DNA of 64,000 nt from the NCBI RefSeq assembly GCF_014203695.1, contig NZ_JACHJO010000008.1, positions 186,001 through 250,000 on the forward strand. Direction: 5' to 3'. The notes beneath the pieces were generated by a model that saw nothing but the letters and a program-made list of their open reading frames with translations, made no database searches and was not told the origin of the DNA. The stretch's first letter is position 1, and the number at the start of each line of letters is the position of its first letter. Both the position numbers and the translations under genes were made by a program. Shown piece by piece: positions 8,639-17,029 of the stretch. Origin of the DNA: Nocardiopsis algeriensis (GTDB lineage: Bacteria > Actinomycetota > Actinomycetes > Streptosporangiales > Streptosporangiaceae).

Positions 8639-8661
8639 CCCGCCACGATAGCGTCAGGGAC

Positions 8662-9900
8662 ATGAAGGCCGCCTCTCCCCCTCCCCCCGAGTCAGGGATC
8701 ACCGTTGTCGGCATCGGCGCCGACGGCTGGTCCGGCATGCCCGAGCGGCTGCGCCGGCTCGTCCTGGACGCTGGTGCGGTGCTGGGCGGCCGCAGGCATC
8801 TGGCGATGCTGCCGGATGTGCCCGGGCAGCGCCGCGAGGCCTGGCCCTCTCCTCTGCGGGAGGGACTGCCGGCACTGCTCGCCTCCCTCGACGGCGTCCC
8901 CGCGGTGGCCCTCGCCTCCGGCGACCCCCTGGTGTCCGGTGTCGGCACCACGCTGATCGAGCTGCTGGGCGCGGACGCCGTGCGGGTGGAGCCGGCCGTC
9001 TCCTCGGTCGCCCTGGCCCGTGCCCGGATGGGCTGGCCCGCGGAACGCTGCGCGGTGGTGGGCCTGGTCGGGCGCGACCCCCGCCTGCTGCTGCGGCAGC
9101 TGGCGCCCGGCCACCGCGTCCTGGTGCTCTCCTCCGACGGGGGCACGCCCGAAGCGGTCGCCGCCCTGCTGGTCGGCGCCGGCTACGGCGCCAGCCGCAT
9201 GACCGTACTGGGTGACCTGGGTGCGGACTCGGAGTCCCGCCTGGAGACCACGGCGGACGACTGGCCGGCGACCCCTCCCGAAGCGGTGCCCGCGCTGCAC
9301 GTGCTGGCTCTGGAGCTGGTCGGCCCGCCCGGGTACGGCCTGGCCCCGGGGCTGCCCGACGACGCGTTCGAACACGACGGCCAGCTGACCAAGAGGGACC
9401 TGCGCGCCTCGGCACTGGCCCGGCTGGCGCCCTCGCCGGGGGAGCACCTGTGGGACGTGGGCGCGGGTGCGGGCTCGGTCGGCATCGAGTGGATGCGGGC
9501 CCACCCGACCTGCACCGCCACGGCGGTGGAGGCGAATGCCGAACGGGCCGAGCGGATCAGCCGCAACGCGGGCGCCCTCGGTGTCCCCGGGCTGCACGTG
9601 GTCACCGGACGCGCACCGGACGCACTGGCCGGACTGCACGCGCCCGACGCGGTGTTCGTCGGCGGCGGCGCGTCCCGGCCGGGCGTGCTCGACACCTGCC
9701 TGCGGGCGCTGCGGTGGGGAGGGAGACTCGTGGTGCACGGTGTGACGCTGGAGACCGAGCAGCTGCTCGCGGACGCCTACCGGCGCCACGGAGGGGAGCT
9801 GACCCGCATCGCCGTCGAGACCACCGCGCCCATCGGCACGTTCACCGGCTGGACGCCCGCCCGTACGGTCACCCAGTGGTTCCTGGCGGTCGGCCGCTGA
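8662..9900 (+). CDS. cobL: Precorrin-6B C5,15-methyltransferase/decarboxylase CobL (CbiE-CbiT fusion)
   Basis: The 412-residue protein methylates C5 and C15 and decarboxylates the ring-C acetate of the corrin precursor. The first half is a tetrapyrrole methylase (CbiE) with VVGIGADGW at the start, VLGGRRHL and ASGDPLVSG. The second half is CbiT, opening with DDAFEHDGQLTKRDLRA and carrying the SAM-binding VGAGAGSVGIEW. It is transcribed divergently from the chelatase operon; the start lies 24 bp from the presumed riboswitch 5' end, so the two promoters overlap. Its 3' end overlaps the convergent cobM by 32 bp. Confidence 0.96.
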   Translation: MKAASPPPPESGITVVGIGADGWSGMPERLRRLVLDAGAVLGGRRHLAMLPDVPGQRREAWPSPLREGLPALLASLDGVPAVALASGDPLVSGVGTTLIELLGADAVRVEPAVSSVALARARMGWPAERCAVVGLVGRDPRLLLRQLAPGHRVLVLSSDGGTPEAVAALLVGAGYGASRMTVLGDLGADSESRLETTADDWPATPPEAVPALHVLALELVGPPGYGLAPGLPDDAFEHDGQLTKRDLRASALARLAPSPGEHLWDVGAGAGSVGIEWMRAHPTCTATAVEANAERAERISRNAGALGVPGLHVVTGRAPDALAGLHAPDAVFVGGGASRPGVLDTCLRALRWGGRLVVHGVTLETEQLLADAYRRHGGELTRIAVETTAPIGTFTGWTPARTVTQWFLAVGR

Positions 9901-10639
9901 CCCGGGGGCGGGCCGGATCGTAGAGGTAGGACTCACCGCCCGTCCCGGGGTCGAGCGCCCGCCCCACCAGGATCACCGCGGCCTGCCGGAACCCGGCCTC
10001 CTCCACCGCGTCGGCGATGGTGGCGACAGTGCCGCGCAGCACCGACTCGCCCGGCTGGCTGGCCCGGTGGACGACGACGACCGGGCAGTCGGCACCGTAC
10101 TCGGGTTCGATCTCCGCCATCAGCTCCCGCACCCGCGTGATCGCCAGGTGCAGCACCAGCGTGGCCCGGGTCGCCGCGAACGCGGACAGTGACTCCGTGG
10201 CCGGCATCGCGGTCGAGCGGGCCCGGGTCCGGGTCAGCACCACCGACTGGGCCACCAGCGGCACGGTCAGCTCTCGCCCCGCCAGCGCCGAGGCGGCCGC
10301 GTACGCGGGCACCCCGGGCGTGACGTCCCACGGGACGCCGTGTGCGTCGAGCCGGCGGGTCTGCTCGGCGAGCGCCGAGTAGAGCGACGGGTCGCCGGAG
10401 GTGAGCCGTACGACGTCCCGGCCCGCGGCGTGCGCGGCGACGAGACGGGCTGTGATGCGGTCGAGGTCCAACCCCTGGGTGTCCACCAGTTCGGCGCCGG
10501 GCGCGCAGTGGGTGAGGACCGCCGGGTCCAGGTACGTGCCGGGATACAGCACCACGTCGGCCCCGGCGAGCATCCGCGTGGCGCGGACCGTCAGCAGATC
10601 TGCGGCGCCGGGCCCCGCCCCCACGAAATGCACGGTCAC
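9869..10639 (-). CDS. cobM: Precorrin-4 C11-methyltransferase CobM
   Basis: A 256-residue SAM-dependent tetrapyrrole methylase. It begins VTVHFVGAGPGAADLLT, followed by ADVVLYPGTYLDPAVL, LTSGDPSLYSAL and the TPGVPAYAAA motif, matching CobM/CbiF. GTG 10639 was chosen because it overlaps the cobIJ stop in a GTGA arrangement and sits at the start of homology; an open frame continues upstream only as a shadow of cobIJ. It is the last gene of the cobG-cobH-cobIJ-cobM operon and runs into the 3' end of cobL. Confidence 0.96.
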   Translation of the reverse strand: MTVHFVGAGPGAADLLTVRATRMLAGADVVLYPGTYLDPAVLTHCAPGAELVDTQGLDLDRITARLVAAHAAGRDVVRLTSGDPSLYSALAEQTRRLDAHGVPWDVTPGVPAYAAASALAGRELTVPLVAQSVVLTRTRARSTAMPATESLSAFAATRATLVLHLAITRVRELMAEIEPEYGADCPVVVVHRASQPGESVLRGTVATIADAVEEAGFRQAAVILVGRALDPGTGGESYLYDPARPRVSGRPPGTTG

Positions 10640-12150
10640 GGCTTCACCCACCGCGGGGTCCAGACACGGCCCGCCCGGGAGACCCGGGTCCCGGACGCAC
10701 CGACGATCAGCAGGCAGCGCATGTCGACGCCGGCCGGGTCGAGTCCGTCGAGCGTGGTCACCGTCAGGGACTCGCCGTCCCGGCCGATGTCCCGGCCGAC
10801 GACGACCACGGTGTCGGGCTTCCGGTGCTCCAGCAGGATCCGGCGGGCGGTGGCGATCTGCTCGGTCCGGGACCGGGAAGCCGGGTTGTAGACGGCCAGC
10901 GCCAGGTCGGCCTCGGCGACGGCGCGCAGCCGCCGCTCGACCACCTCCCACGGCTTGAGGCGGTCCGAGAGGCTCATCACCGCGAAGTCGCCGCCGACGG
11001 GAGCACCGGCCCGGGCCGCGACCGCCTGAACGGCGCTGACACCCGGCAGCACCCGGACGGGCACGTCCTGGTACACGGGATCCTCGGCAGCCTCGAACAC
11101 GGCGGTGGCCATCCCGAAGACACCGGCGTCCCCGCCGGAGACCACGGCGACACGTTCGCCGCGCCTGGCCAGGTCCAGGGCGAGCCGGGCGCGTTCGAGT
11201 TCGACGGTGTTGCCGGAGGCGTGCCGGGTGAGCCCGGGGCGCTGCGGGACTCGGTCGACGTAGGGGGCGTAGCCCACCACGTGGTCCACCCCGGCGAGCG
11301 CCTCGGAGGCCTCGGGGGTGAGCCAGTGCCCGGGACCGGGGCCCAGGCCGACGACCAGCAGTTCGGCCGCCGGTCCAGCGGGCTCCGGGGCCGTCGGCGT
11401 CGCCGTGCCTCTTTGCCGGGACCGCTTGCCGTTGCGGCTGTCACCGGTGACCAGCACCAGGGAGAAGTAGGGCACCGTCTCCGGGTCGACCTCCGCGACC
11501 GGCAGCCGCCGCTCCCCGTCCATCGAGGCGCGCTCCACGTACACCGCGTGCTCCAGCCGCCCGGCCGCCTCCAGGGCGCGGCGGACGGCAGGGAAGGTCC
11601 GGCCCAGCTTCATGACCACGGCCGCGTCGGTGTCCGCCAGGCGGCGGGCCAGTTCCGGTTCGGGCAGGGTGCCGGGCAGCACGGTGAGCACGTCGGTCTG
11701 CCGGGCCAGCGGGGCCGCCGCGGCGGCCGTGGCGGCGGTGAACGCCGGAACCCCGGGCACGATCTCGGTCGCGTACCGCTCGGACAGCCGGTCGTGCATG
11801 TACATGTACGACCCGTAGAACAGCGGATCGCCCTCGGAGAGCAGGACGACGTCGCGGCCGGCGTCGAGGTGGGCGGCCAGCCGTGCGGCGGACTCCTCGT
11901 AGAAGTCGGCCAGCGCCCCCGCGTAGCCGCCCGGATGGCCGGTCGTACCGGTGGTCACCGGATAGGTGAGCTGCTCCTCGATCGCCGAGTCCGGAATCAG
12001 GCCCTCGGCGATGCGGCGGGCGTTGGACTCCTTGCCGACGCCGGCGTGGTAGGCGACGACGTCGGCCCCGGCGATGAGCCCGGCCGCCTTGAGGGTGATC
12101 AGCTCGGGATCCCCCGGGCCGACGCCGACGCCGTGGAAACGGCCGGTCAC
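10636..12150 (-). CDS. cobIJ: CobI-CobJ fusion: precorrin-2 C20- and precorrin-3B C17-methyltransferase
   Basis: This protein of 504 residues has two SAM-dependent methylase modules. The first (about 1-245) starts VTGRFHGVGVGPGDPELIT and has LLSEGDPLFYGSYMYMH, the CobI signature. After a short charged linker rich in Arg, Ala and Pro, the second (about 260-504) opens LLVVGLGPGPGHWLTPEA and contains VSGGDAGVFGMA and AVYNPASRSR, the CobJ signature. CobIJ fusions are common in actinomycetes. GTG 12150 overlaps the cobH stop (GTGA). It carries out two consecutive ring methylations, the second coupled to ring contraction. Confidence 0.96.
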   Translation of the reverse strand: MTGRFHGVGVGPGDPELITLKAAGLIAGADVVAYHAGVGKESNARRIAEGLIPDSAIEEQLTYPVTTGTTGHPGGYAGALADFYEESAARLAAHLDAGRDVVLLSEGDPLFYGSYMYMHDRLSERYATEIVPGVPAFTAATAAAAAPLARQTDVLTVLPGTLPEPELARRLADTDAAVVMKLGRTFPAVRRALEAAGRLEHAVYVERASMDGERRLPVAEVDPETVPYFSLVLVTGDSRNGKRSRQRGTATPTAPEPAGPAAELLVVGLGPGPGHWLTPEASEALAGVDHVVGYAPYVDRVPQRPGLTRHASGNTVELERARLALDLARRGERVAVVSGGDAGVFGMATAVFEAAEDPVYQDVPVRVLPGVSAVQAVAARAGAPVGGDFAVMSLSDRLKPWEVVERRLRAVAEADLALAVYNPASRSRTEQIATARRILLEHRKPDTVVVVGRDIGRDGESLTVTTLDGLDPAGVDMRCLLIVGASGTRVSRAGRVWTPRWVKP

Positions 12151-12812
12151 TCCTCCTCCTTGGCAAGTGCGTTGAGGGCCGAGGAGGTCATCGCGGAACC
12201 CCCGCGGCGGCCGCGAGCGGTCACGTAGGGGACGTCGATGCCGTATCGGCCGGCGAATTCCGTCAGTGCCTGCTTGGACTCGGCGGCGCCGACGAAGCCG
12301 ACCGGGCAGCCGACGATCGCGGCCGGGCGCGGTGCGCCGTCGGCCAGCATCTCCAGCAGGTGGAAGAGGGCGGTGGGCGCGTTGCCGACGGCGACCACGG
12401 CGCCGTCGAGCAGCGGCTCCCACAGGGACACCGCGGCCGCGGTGCGGGTGGTGCCCCATTCCCGGGCGAGGGCGGGGACCCGCCCGTCGCCGAGGAAGCA
12501 GAGCACCTCGTTGCCGCGCGGCAGTCGGCTCGCGGTCACGCCGGCGGCCACCATGCCGGCGTCGCACAGGATCGGCGCACCGGCCTGGAGGGCGGCGCGC
12601 GCTGCGGGGACCAGATCGGGATGGATCACCAGGTCGTCGGCGAGGTCGACCTGGCCGGTGCCGTGGATCATCCGCACGGCGAGCCGTTCCGCGTTGGCGG
12701 GCAGGTGGCCGAGCCGGGCCTCGCGCCGAATGACGGCGAAGGAGTCGGCGTAGATGGCGGGCCCGTCGTCGATGTACTCGTAGTGCCGGTTCGGCCGGCT
12801 CGGAACGGTCAC
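12147..12812 (-). CDS. cobH: Precorrin-8X methylmutase CobH
   Basis: This enzyme of 221 residues shifts the C11 methyl to C12, giving hydrogenobyrinic acid. Typical stretches are RMIHGTGQVDLADDL with the catalytic histidine, APILCDAGMVAAGV, VGNAPTALFHLLE and IVGCPVGFVGAAESK. The start is GTG 12812 overlapping the cobG stop. It is followed directly by cobIJ with a 4-bp overlap. Confidence 0.96.
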   Translation of the reverse strand: MTVPSRPNRHYEYIDDGPAIYADSFAVIRREARLGHLPANAERLAVRMIHGTGQVDLADDLVIHPDLVPAARAALQAGAPILCDAGMVAAGVTASRLPRGNEVLCFLGDGRVPALAREWGTTRTAAAVSLWEPLLDGAVVAVGNAPTALFHLLEMLADGAPRPAAIVGCPVGFVGAAESKQALTEFAGRYGIDVPYVTARGRRGGSAMTSSALNALAKEEE

Positions 12813-13702
12813 TGTGTTCCTCCGGGAACAAGAACGCCGCGCCACGGCGTGACGACGAGCTCGCCGGGTCCGGCGGCGAGCGCCTCCTCGGCGAGTGCTT
12901 CGGCGGCGGATCGGTCCAGGCCGTCGCCGGGGACGGGGACATGCCGTCCGCCTCCGGGCAGCGGGCCGTACGGCAGCGGCGGTGCGGGATCCGGCAGCCG
13001 TGGGTCCGGTGGCACCGGGTCGGCCGGCGGCGACGGGAGTTCGGCGACGTGCCACGGCGCGGTGGGACCGTCGCCGCGCCGCGCCAGGAACTCGTCGGCG
13101 AACCGTATGAGCGCGGCGGCGGCCTCGCCGAGCGGCGTCAGCGGGCCCCAGCCCTCCCCGATCCTCAGCTGGGCGACATGCTCGTCGAGGGCGACGAGCC
13201 CCAGGTCGCAGGAGCGCTCGATCAGGTCACCGCGTCCGTCGTCCAGGACGAACAGGAAGCGCCCGGGGAGAGCGGCGCGGTGCGGAGCGGCGCACAGCAG
13301 CTCGTCCAGCGCGGCGGCAACGGGCCGCAGGTCGGCCCGCCATCGCCCCGGGGAGACCATCACGTTGCGGACCAGTTCATGGGTGGGCGAGGGCAGCAGG
13401 CCCGTTCCCTCAAGAGCCCGGAGCACCCCGGGAGCCAGGGCGTGTTCGGCGGACGCCTGCCCTGACCCGCCGTGCCCGGGCAGGGCGCGCAGCTGCAGGT
13501 TGGCCCGGCCGGTGACATGGATCCGGCCGTCGCCGTACTCGTCGGCCACGGCGGCCAGGGCGCTCAGCGAGCGGGCGGGGAGCCGGCCGCCGACGAGCCG
13601 GAGCCGGACCAGCAGCCCGTCGTCGGCGGGCCAGGGGCGCAGGGCGCCGGGGCAGCGGTCGCGCCGGGTGCGGAGGGGGGATGGGGAACCGGTCGGGGAC
13701 AT
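12809..13702 (-). CDS. cobG: Precorrin-3B synthase-like protein CobG, short form
   Basis: The 297-residue product resembles the front part of CobG, a nitrite/sulfite reductase-type flavin-independent oxygenase-like enzyme. It has a ferredoxin-like half-domain with GRIHVTGRANLQLRAL and LVRNVMVSPGRW, and a second one ending GELVVTPWRGVLVPG. The family normally continues with a domain carrying four cysteines for a 4Fe-4S cluster; here the frame stops just after WRGVLVPGG and cobH begins at once. Only isolated cysteines (CPGA, LLCAAP, RSCDLG) remain. Full CobG is commonly near 400 residues or more. Activity as precorrin-3B synthase is therefore uncertain. It is the first gene after the second cobalamin riboswitch. 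Confidence 0.82.
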   Translation of the reverse strand: MSPTGSPSPLRTRRDRCPGALRPWPADDGLLVRLRLVGGRLPARSLSALAAVADEYGDGRIHVTGRANLQLRALPGHGGSGQASAEHALAPGVLRALEGTGLLPSPTHELVRNVMVSPGRWRADLRPVAAALDELLCAAPHRAALPGRFLFVLDDGRGDLIERSCDLGLVALDEHVAQLRIGEGWGPLTPLGEAAAALIRFADEFLARRGDGPTAPWHVAELPSPPADPVPPDPRLPDPAPPLPYGPLPGGGRHVPVPGDGLDRSAAEALAEEALAAGPGELVVTPWRGVLVPGGTQ

Positions 13703-13769
13703 GCGCGTCCTTCGGGTCAGGGACCCGTTCGCGGGGTCCGCGGATGACCTGGCGGCCCGTCACCGCCAG

Positions 13770-13945
13770 TGCCAGCAGGTCTTCGGACTCGGGATCGACC
13801 GGTGCGGAGCGCCTTCCCGGAGCGATGCTCCAGTGGCTGCCTTGCTCCGCCCGTCACCCTCACCGCTGCGCGTCAGTCCCGGATTCCCACCGGGTTCCCT
13901 GCTCCACGAAGTGGAGTACGACTGGCTCGACCGAGGGTACCCCCG
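13770..13945 (-). promoter_or_regulatory. Cobalamin riboswitch upstream of cobG-cobH-cobIJ-cobM
   Basis: The minus strand carries the B12-box form gggaacccggtgggaatccg (13900-13881), followed by ggactgacgcgcagcggtga and, at 13792-13774, gagtccgaagacctgct. These match the cobalamin riboswitch core and 3' element in order and spacing. It lies about 70 bp before the cobG ATG and starts within 30 bp of the end of the hydrolase gene, so its promoter must overlap that gene's 3' end unless the two are cotranscribed. Confidence 0.95.
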
Positions 13946-13972
13946 CCCCTCCCGGGCCCGATCCAGGGGGTT

Positions 13973-14800
13973 TCACTCCGGTGAGGCCCAGGACCCCAGG
14001 ACTGTGCGCAGCACGGCAGCGAAGCCCTCGGGGTCGTCGGTGAAACCGCCGTGTCCGCCGGGGAAGGTGACCGGAGCGGTGCCGAGCAGGTCCGCCAGGG
14101 CAGCGGAGGACCGCGCGGTGGTCAAGGGCCCGGAATCCGCACCGACACCGACCACGATTCGGGCGGGGCCGCTGCGCAGGGTGTCGATGCGGGGCATGTA
14201 CAGGGTGGTGGCCAGCAGCTGGTGGGCGAAGAAGTGGGCGCTGTCGGCCAGCAGCTGCTCCGAGGGCTCCGCTGCGGCCCCTGTGTCCTCGCCCTCCTCC
14301 ACCGGGAATCCGGCGTTGCCCATGAACTTGGCCCAGGCCGCGGGCACACCCTCCCGGTGGTAGGTCTCGACGATGTCCTCCGTCGCGGTGCGCTGCTCGG
14401 CGGCGTCGGGCAGCAGCTCCAGCAGGGGCGGCTCGTGGGCCACGACCGTGCGGACCCGGTTCGGGTACCTCTCGGCCAGCGCCAGTGCGGTCACCGCGCC
14501 GCCGCTGGAGCCGAGCACGTCCGCCGATTCCGCGCCGAGGGCGTCCAGGAGCGCAACGACGTCATCGGCGCGCAGCTCGGGCGTGGAGTCCTGCTCGGGA
14601 TCGTCGAGGGGACTGCGGGAGACACCCCGAGGGTCGTGTGTGACGACGGTGCGGTCCCTTGCGAGCAGGTCCGCCACAGGGGCGAACTCCCCGGCGCCCA
14701 TGGGTGCGCCCGCGAGCACGAGGACGGGACCTTCGCCGCGCACCTCGTAGTACAGCGTCCCGTCGGATGTGCGCAGGGTGTGCGTGTCGGCCATGGCCAT
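13973..14800 (-). CDS. Alpha/beta hydrolase
   Basis: This 275-residue protein has the alpha/beta hydrolase fold. It shows an oxyanion-hole region near LVLAGAPMGAGEF, THDPRGVSRS after the third strand, the nucleophile elbow LGSSGGAVTAL, and a late FPGGHGGFTDDPE carrying the catalytic histidine. The physiological substrate is not evident. ATG 14800 has a GGAACGGAG site just upstream; a second in-frame ATG two codons later is possible. It points the same way as the cobG operon but is separated from it by the riboswitch. Confidence 0.88.
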   Translation of the reverse strand: MAMADTHTLRTSDGTLYYEVRGEGPVLVLAGAPMGAGEFAPVADLLARDRTVVTHDPRGVSRSPLDDPEQDSTPELRADDVVALLDALGAESADVLGSSGGAVTALALAERYPNRVRTVVAHEPPLLELLPDAAEQRTATEDIVETYHREGVPAAWAKFMGNAGFPVEEGEDTGAAAEPSEQLLADSAHFFAHQLLATTLYMPRIDTLRSGPARIVVGVGADSGPLTTARSSAALADLLGTAPVTFPGGHGGFTDDPEGFAAVLRTVLGSWASPE

Positions 14801-15202
14801 CGCTCCGTTCCGTGTCCGCCCGGCCGGCTCGTCCGGCCGGGGCTTGCAGGGAAGGACTCCGGCGGCGGCGCGAACTCATCGCCGCACCGAAACAGAAGAG
14901 AAAAATCAAGCGGAGTGGTGAAAGAACCCGTCATCTGGGATGGACGGTGCGATCCGGGCGCTGCCGACCGACGACGAGGCGATGATGCGGGACGCGATGT
15001 GCTCCGCAGCCCGGTCGGGGAGTTCCGGCCCCTGGGGTGATCGTGGTGCTCCTGGTCCTGTTCGACCTCGCGAACCGCAGCTGGAGCTGGACCTCCGACC
15101 GGCCCCCGGAGGAGAGATTTACGGAGGAGGCTGTTTGCCTCCCCGGTCCTGTGGCAGGTGTGGTGGTGTACGTGAACGCCACCGGACGCGAGAGGAGGCG
15201 GC
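14801..15202. other. 402-bp intergenic region, no gene identified
   Basis: The region lies between divergent genes. Short plus-strand open frames around 14940-15200 lack recognisable family features and run through the next gene out of frame. Near 14880-14910 there is an A-rich run unusual for this DNA, possibly part of the hydrolase promoter. I could not define promoter boxes with confidence. Confidence 0.4.
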
Positions 15203-15421
15203 ATGGCCACAGGACAGCAGGCGACCGGAGTGCGGGACGCCCACTACGACATCGTCAGCGTGCTCTACCACGTGCTTCAGGAGGCCGACACGGCCGAGCG
15301 CTACATCCGTGACGCGCAGGAGAAGGGCGACACGGAGCTCGCCGAGTTCTTCACCCAGATCCAGAAGCAGGACCGGGAGCGCGCGGAACGCGTGAAGCAG
15401 CTGCTCAAGAACCGCCTTTAG
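15203..15421 (+). CDS. Small conserved helical protein, 72 residues
   Basis: The ATG at 15203 is preceded by a strong gagaggagg ribosome site. The product starts MATGQQATGVRDAHYDIV and is dominated by charged amphipathic helix (HVLQEADTAERYIRDA, IQKQDRERAERVKQLL), with acidic and basic residues in helix-forming periodicity. I recognise the type as a short actinobacterial protein of unknown role with a resemblance to ferritin-like helix pairs, but I cannot name the family. Codon use matches neighbouring genes and it stands alone between divergent and convergent genes. Confidence 0.8.
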   Translation: MATGQQATGVRDAHYDIVSVLYHVLQEADTAERYIRDAQEKGDTELAEFFTQIQKQDRERAERVKQLLKNRL

Positions 15422-15494
15422 CACCAAGTGCGCAGGCCGGCGGCCGGGGGCTTCTCCCGGCCGCTTCCGCGTCCCCGCACCCCTTCCACACGCC

Positions 15495-16394
15495 CTAGGA
15501 CGGACCGGGTACCTGTATCCGGGTGGTCTTGTCCGGGTTGGAGACGACGTACACGTGCCGGACCCGGTCGTCGGCCACGTCCAGGACGACGGTCGAGACC
15601 ACGCGGCCGCCCGCCGAGACCGTTCCGGCGGGGGACCCGTTGACCTCGGTGACCTCCACGCGGAGCGGGGTGTCCCCGGGCAGGCCGAACTGCTCCAGGT
15701 AGCGGGCCGCGTTGGCGGGCAGCGCGATGAGGAACCGGACGACCTTCGCCGCGCCCGACAGGACCCGCAGAGGGGCCCGCACCCTGCCTCCGCCGTCGCC
15801 GACGAGCGTGGCGTCGGCGGCGAGCATCCCCGTGAGCCCCTCCAGATCGCCCTCCAGACAGGCCTTGAGGAACCGCTCGGTGATCCGGCGCCGCACGGCC
15901 CGGTCGGCCTCGAACCGGGGCCGCCGCTCGTGCACGTGCTCCCTGGCCCGCCGGGACAACTGCCGGGTGGCTGCCTCGCCGCGCCCGATGACGCGGGCGA
16001 TCTCGGCATAGGGCATCTGGAAGGCCTCGCGGAGGACGAACACCGCCCGCTCCAGGGGACTGAGCGTCTCCAGGACCACCAGGAGCGCGAACTCGACCGA
16101 GTCGGCGAGCTCGGCGCTGTCCGCGCCGTCGGGCAGGTCGCTCACCGGTTCGGGCAGCCACTCGCCCACGTAGGACTCCCGTCGGGAGCGGGCGCTGCGC
16201 AGCCGGTCGACGGCCAGCCGGGAGGCGATCGTGACAAGGTAGGCGCGCGGGTCGTCGACATCCGTCCGGTCCGCGGAGGACCAGCGCAGCCAGGTCTCCT
16301 GGACCACGTCCTCGGCGTCGGCCATGGTGCCCAGGATGCGGTAGGCGACCCCGGTCAGCAGGGAGCGGTGCTCCTCGAAGGCATCGATCGTCAT
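15495..16394 (-). CDS. sigJ: ECF41-type RNA polymerase sigma factor (SigJ-like) with C-terminal SnoaL-like domain
   Basis: The 299-residue protein has sigma region 2 (LLTGVAYRILGTMADAEDVV), region 4 (SPLERAVFVLREAF, YAEIARVIGRGEAATRQL) and the ECF41 linker motif GEWLPEP. After these comes a C-terminal extension of the SnoaL/NTF2 fold with DGGGRVRAPLRVLSG; the equivalent position in characterised members is DGGGK and this element controls activity. ECF41 factors lack a classical anti-sigma factor and are regulated by this tail. The ATG lies across from the GNAT frame with starts two bases apart. Confidence 0.93.
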   Translation of the reverse strand: MTIDAFEEHRSLLTGVAYRILGTMADAEDVVQETWLRWSSADRTDVDDPRAYLVTIASRLAVDRLRSARSRRESYVGEWLPEPVSDLPDGADSAELADSVEFALLVVLETLSPLERAVFVLREAFQMPYAEIARVIGRGEAATRQLSRRAREHVHERRPRFEADRAVRRRITERFLKACLEGDLEGLTGMLAADATLVGDGGGRVRAPLRVLSGAAKVVRFLIALPANAARYLEQFGLPGDTPLRVEVTEVNGSPAGTVSAGGRVVSTVVLDVADDRVRHVYVVSNPDKTTRIQVPGPS

Positions 16395-16452
16395 GACGGA
16401 GAAGACGTATCACACGGGGTGGTCCGTGACATCCCCGGGAAGGGGAACCGCG

Positions 16453-16989
16453 GTGTACCGACTGAGGGCGTGGGAGCCGGCCGACGCGGAGAGGCTGCTG
16501 TCGGCCTTCGCCGAACCCGAACTCGCACGGCAGGCCCCGCAGGTGCCCGCCACCCGGGAAGAGGCGCTGGCCTGGATCGACCGCTGCCGTGAGCTCGGTG
16601 AGCAGGGGGAGGCGCTGGCGCTGGCGGTCGTGGAGGGCGACGGCCCTCCGCTGGGCCACGTACAGGTCGCGGTGACGAGCCGCCGGCACGGCGTGGGGTG
16701 GGTGTCGTACTGGACGCACGCCGAAGCGCGGGGCAGGGGAGCGGCCACAGCGGGCGCCCGCCTGGCGGCGGACCTGGCGTTCGGGGAACTGGACCTGTAC
16801 CGGCTGGAGCTCGGCCACCGGCTGAACAACCCCGGCTCGTGCCTGGTCGCGTGCCGGGCCGGGTTCCGGCCCGAGGGGATCGAGCGGGAGAAGCTCCTCC
16901 ACGGCGGCGAGCGCTTCGACACGGGCACGCACGCCCGCCTGGCGGCGGACCCGGTGGAGGGCGTGCCCGAGACTCCCTGCGGAACGTGA
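16453..16989 (+). CDS. GNAT family N-acetyltransferase
   Basis: This protein of 178 residues is similar to the RimJ/RimL group. It opens VYRLRAWEPADAERLL and has GWVSYWTHAEARGRGAATAG with the acetyl-CoA pyrophosphate-binding Arg/Gly loop, then LYRLELGHRLNNPGSC and a C-terminal GFRPEGIEREK. I chose GTG 16453 because GGGAAGGGG sits upstream and family homology begins there. The frame is open back to ATG 16393, which would make its start overlap the sigJ start codon. The acceptor substrate is unknown. Confidence 0.85.
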   Translation: MYRLRAWEPADAERLLSAFAEPELARQAPQVPATREEALAWIDRCRELGEQGEALALAVVEGDGPPLGHVQVAVTSRRHGVGWVSYWTHAEARGRGAATAGARLAADLAFGELDLYRLELGHRLNNPGSCLVACRAGFRPEGIEREKLLHGGERFDTGTHARLAADPVEGVPETPCGT

Positions 16990-17029
16990 CGAGGGACCCG
17001 CACCGGCGTGCGGGCCCCTCACACAGGTG

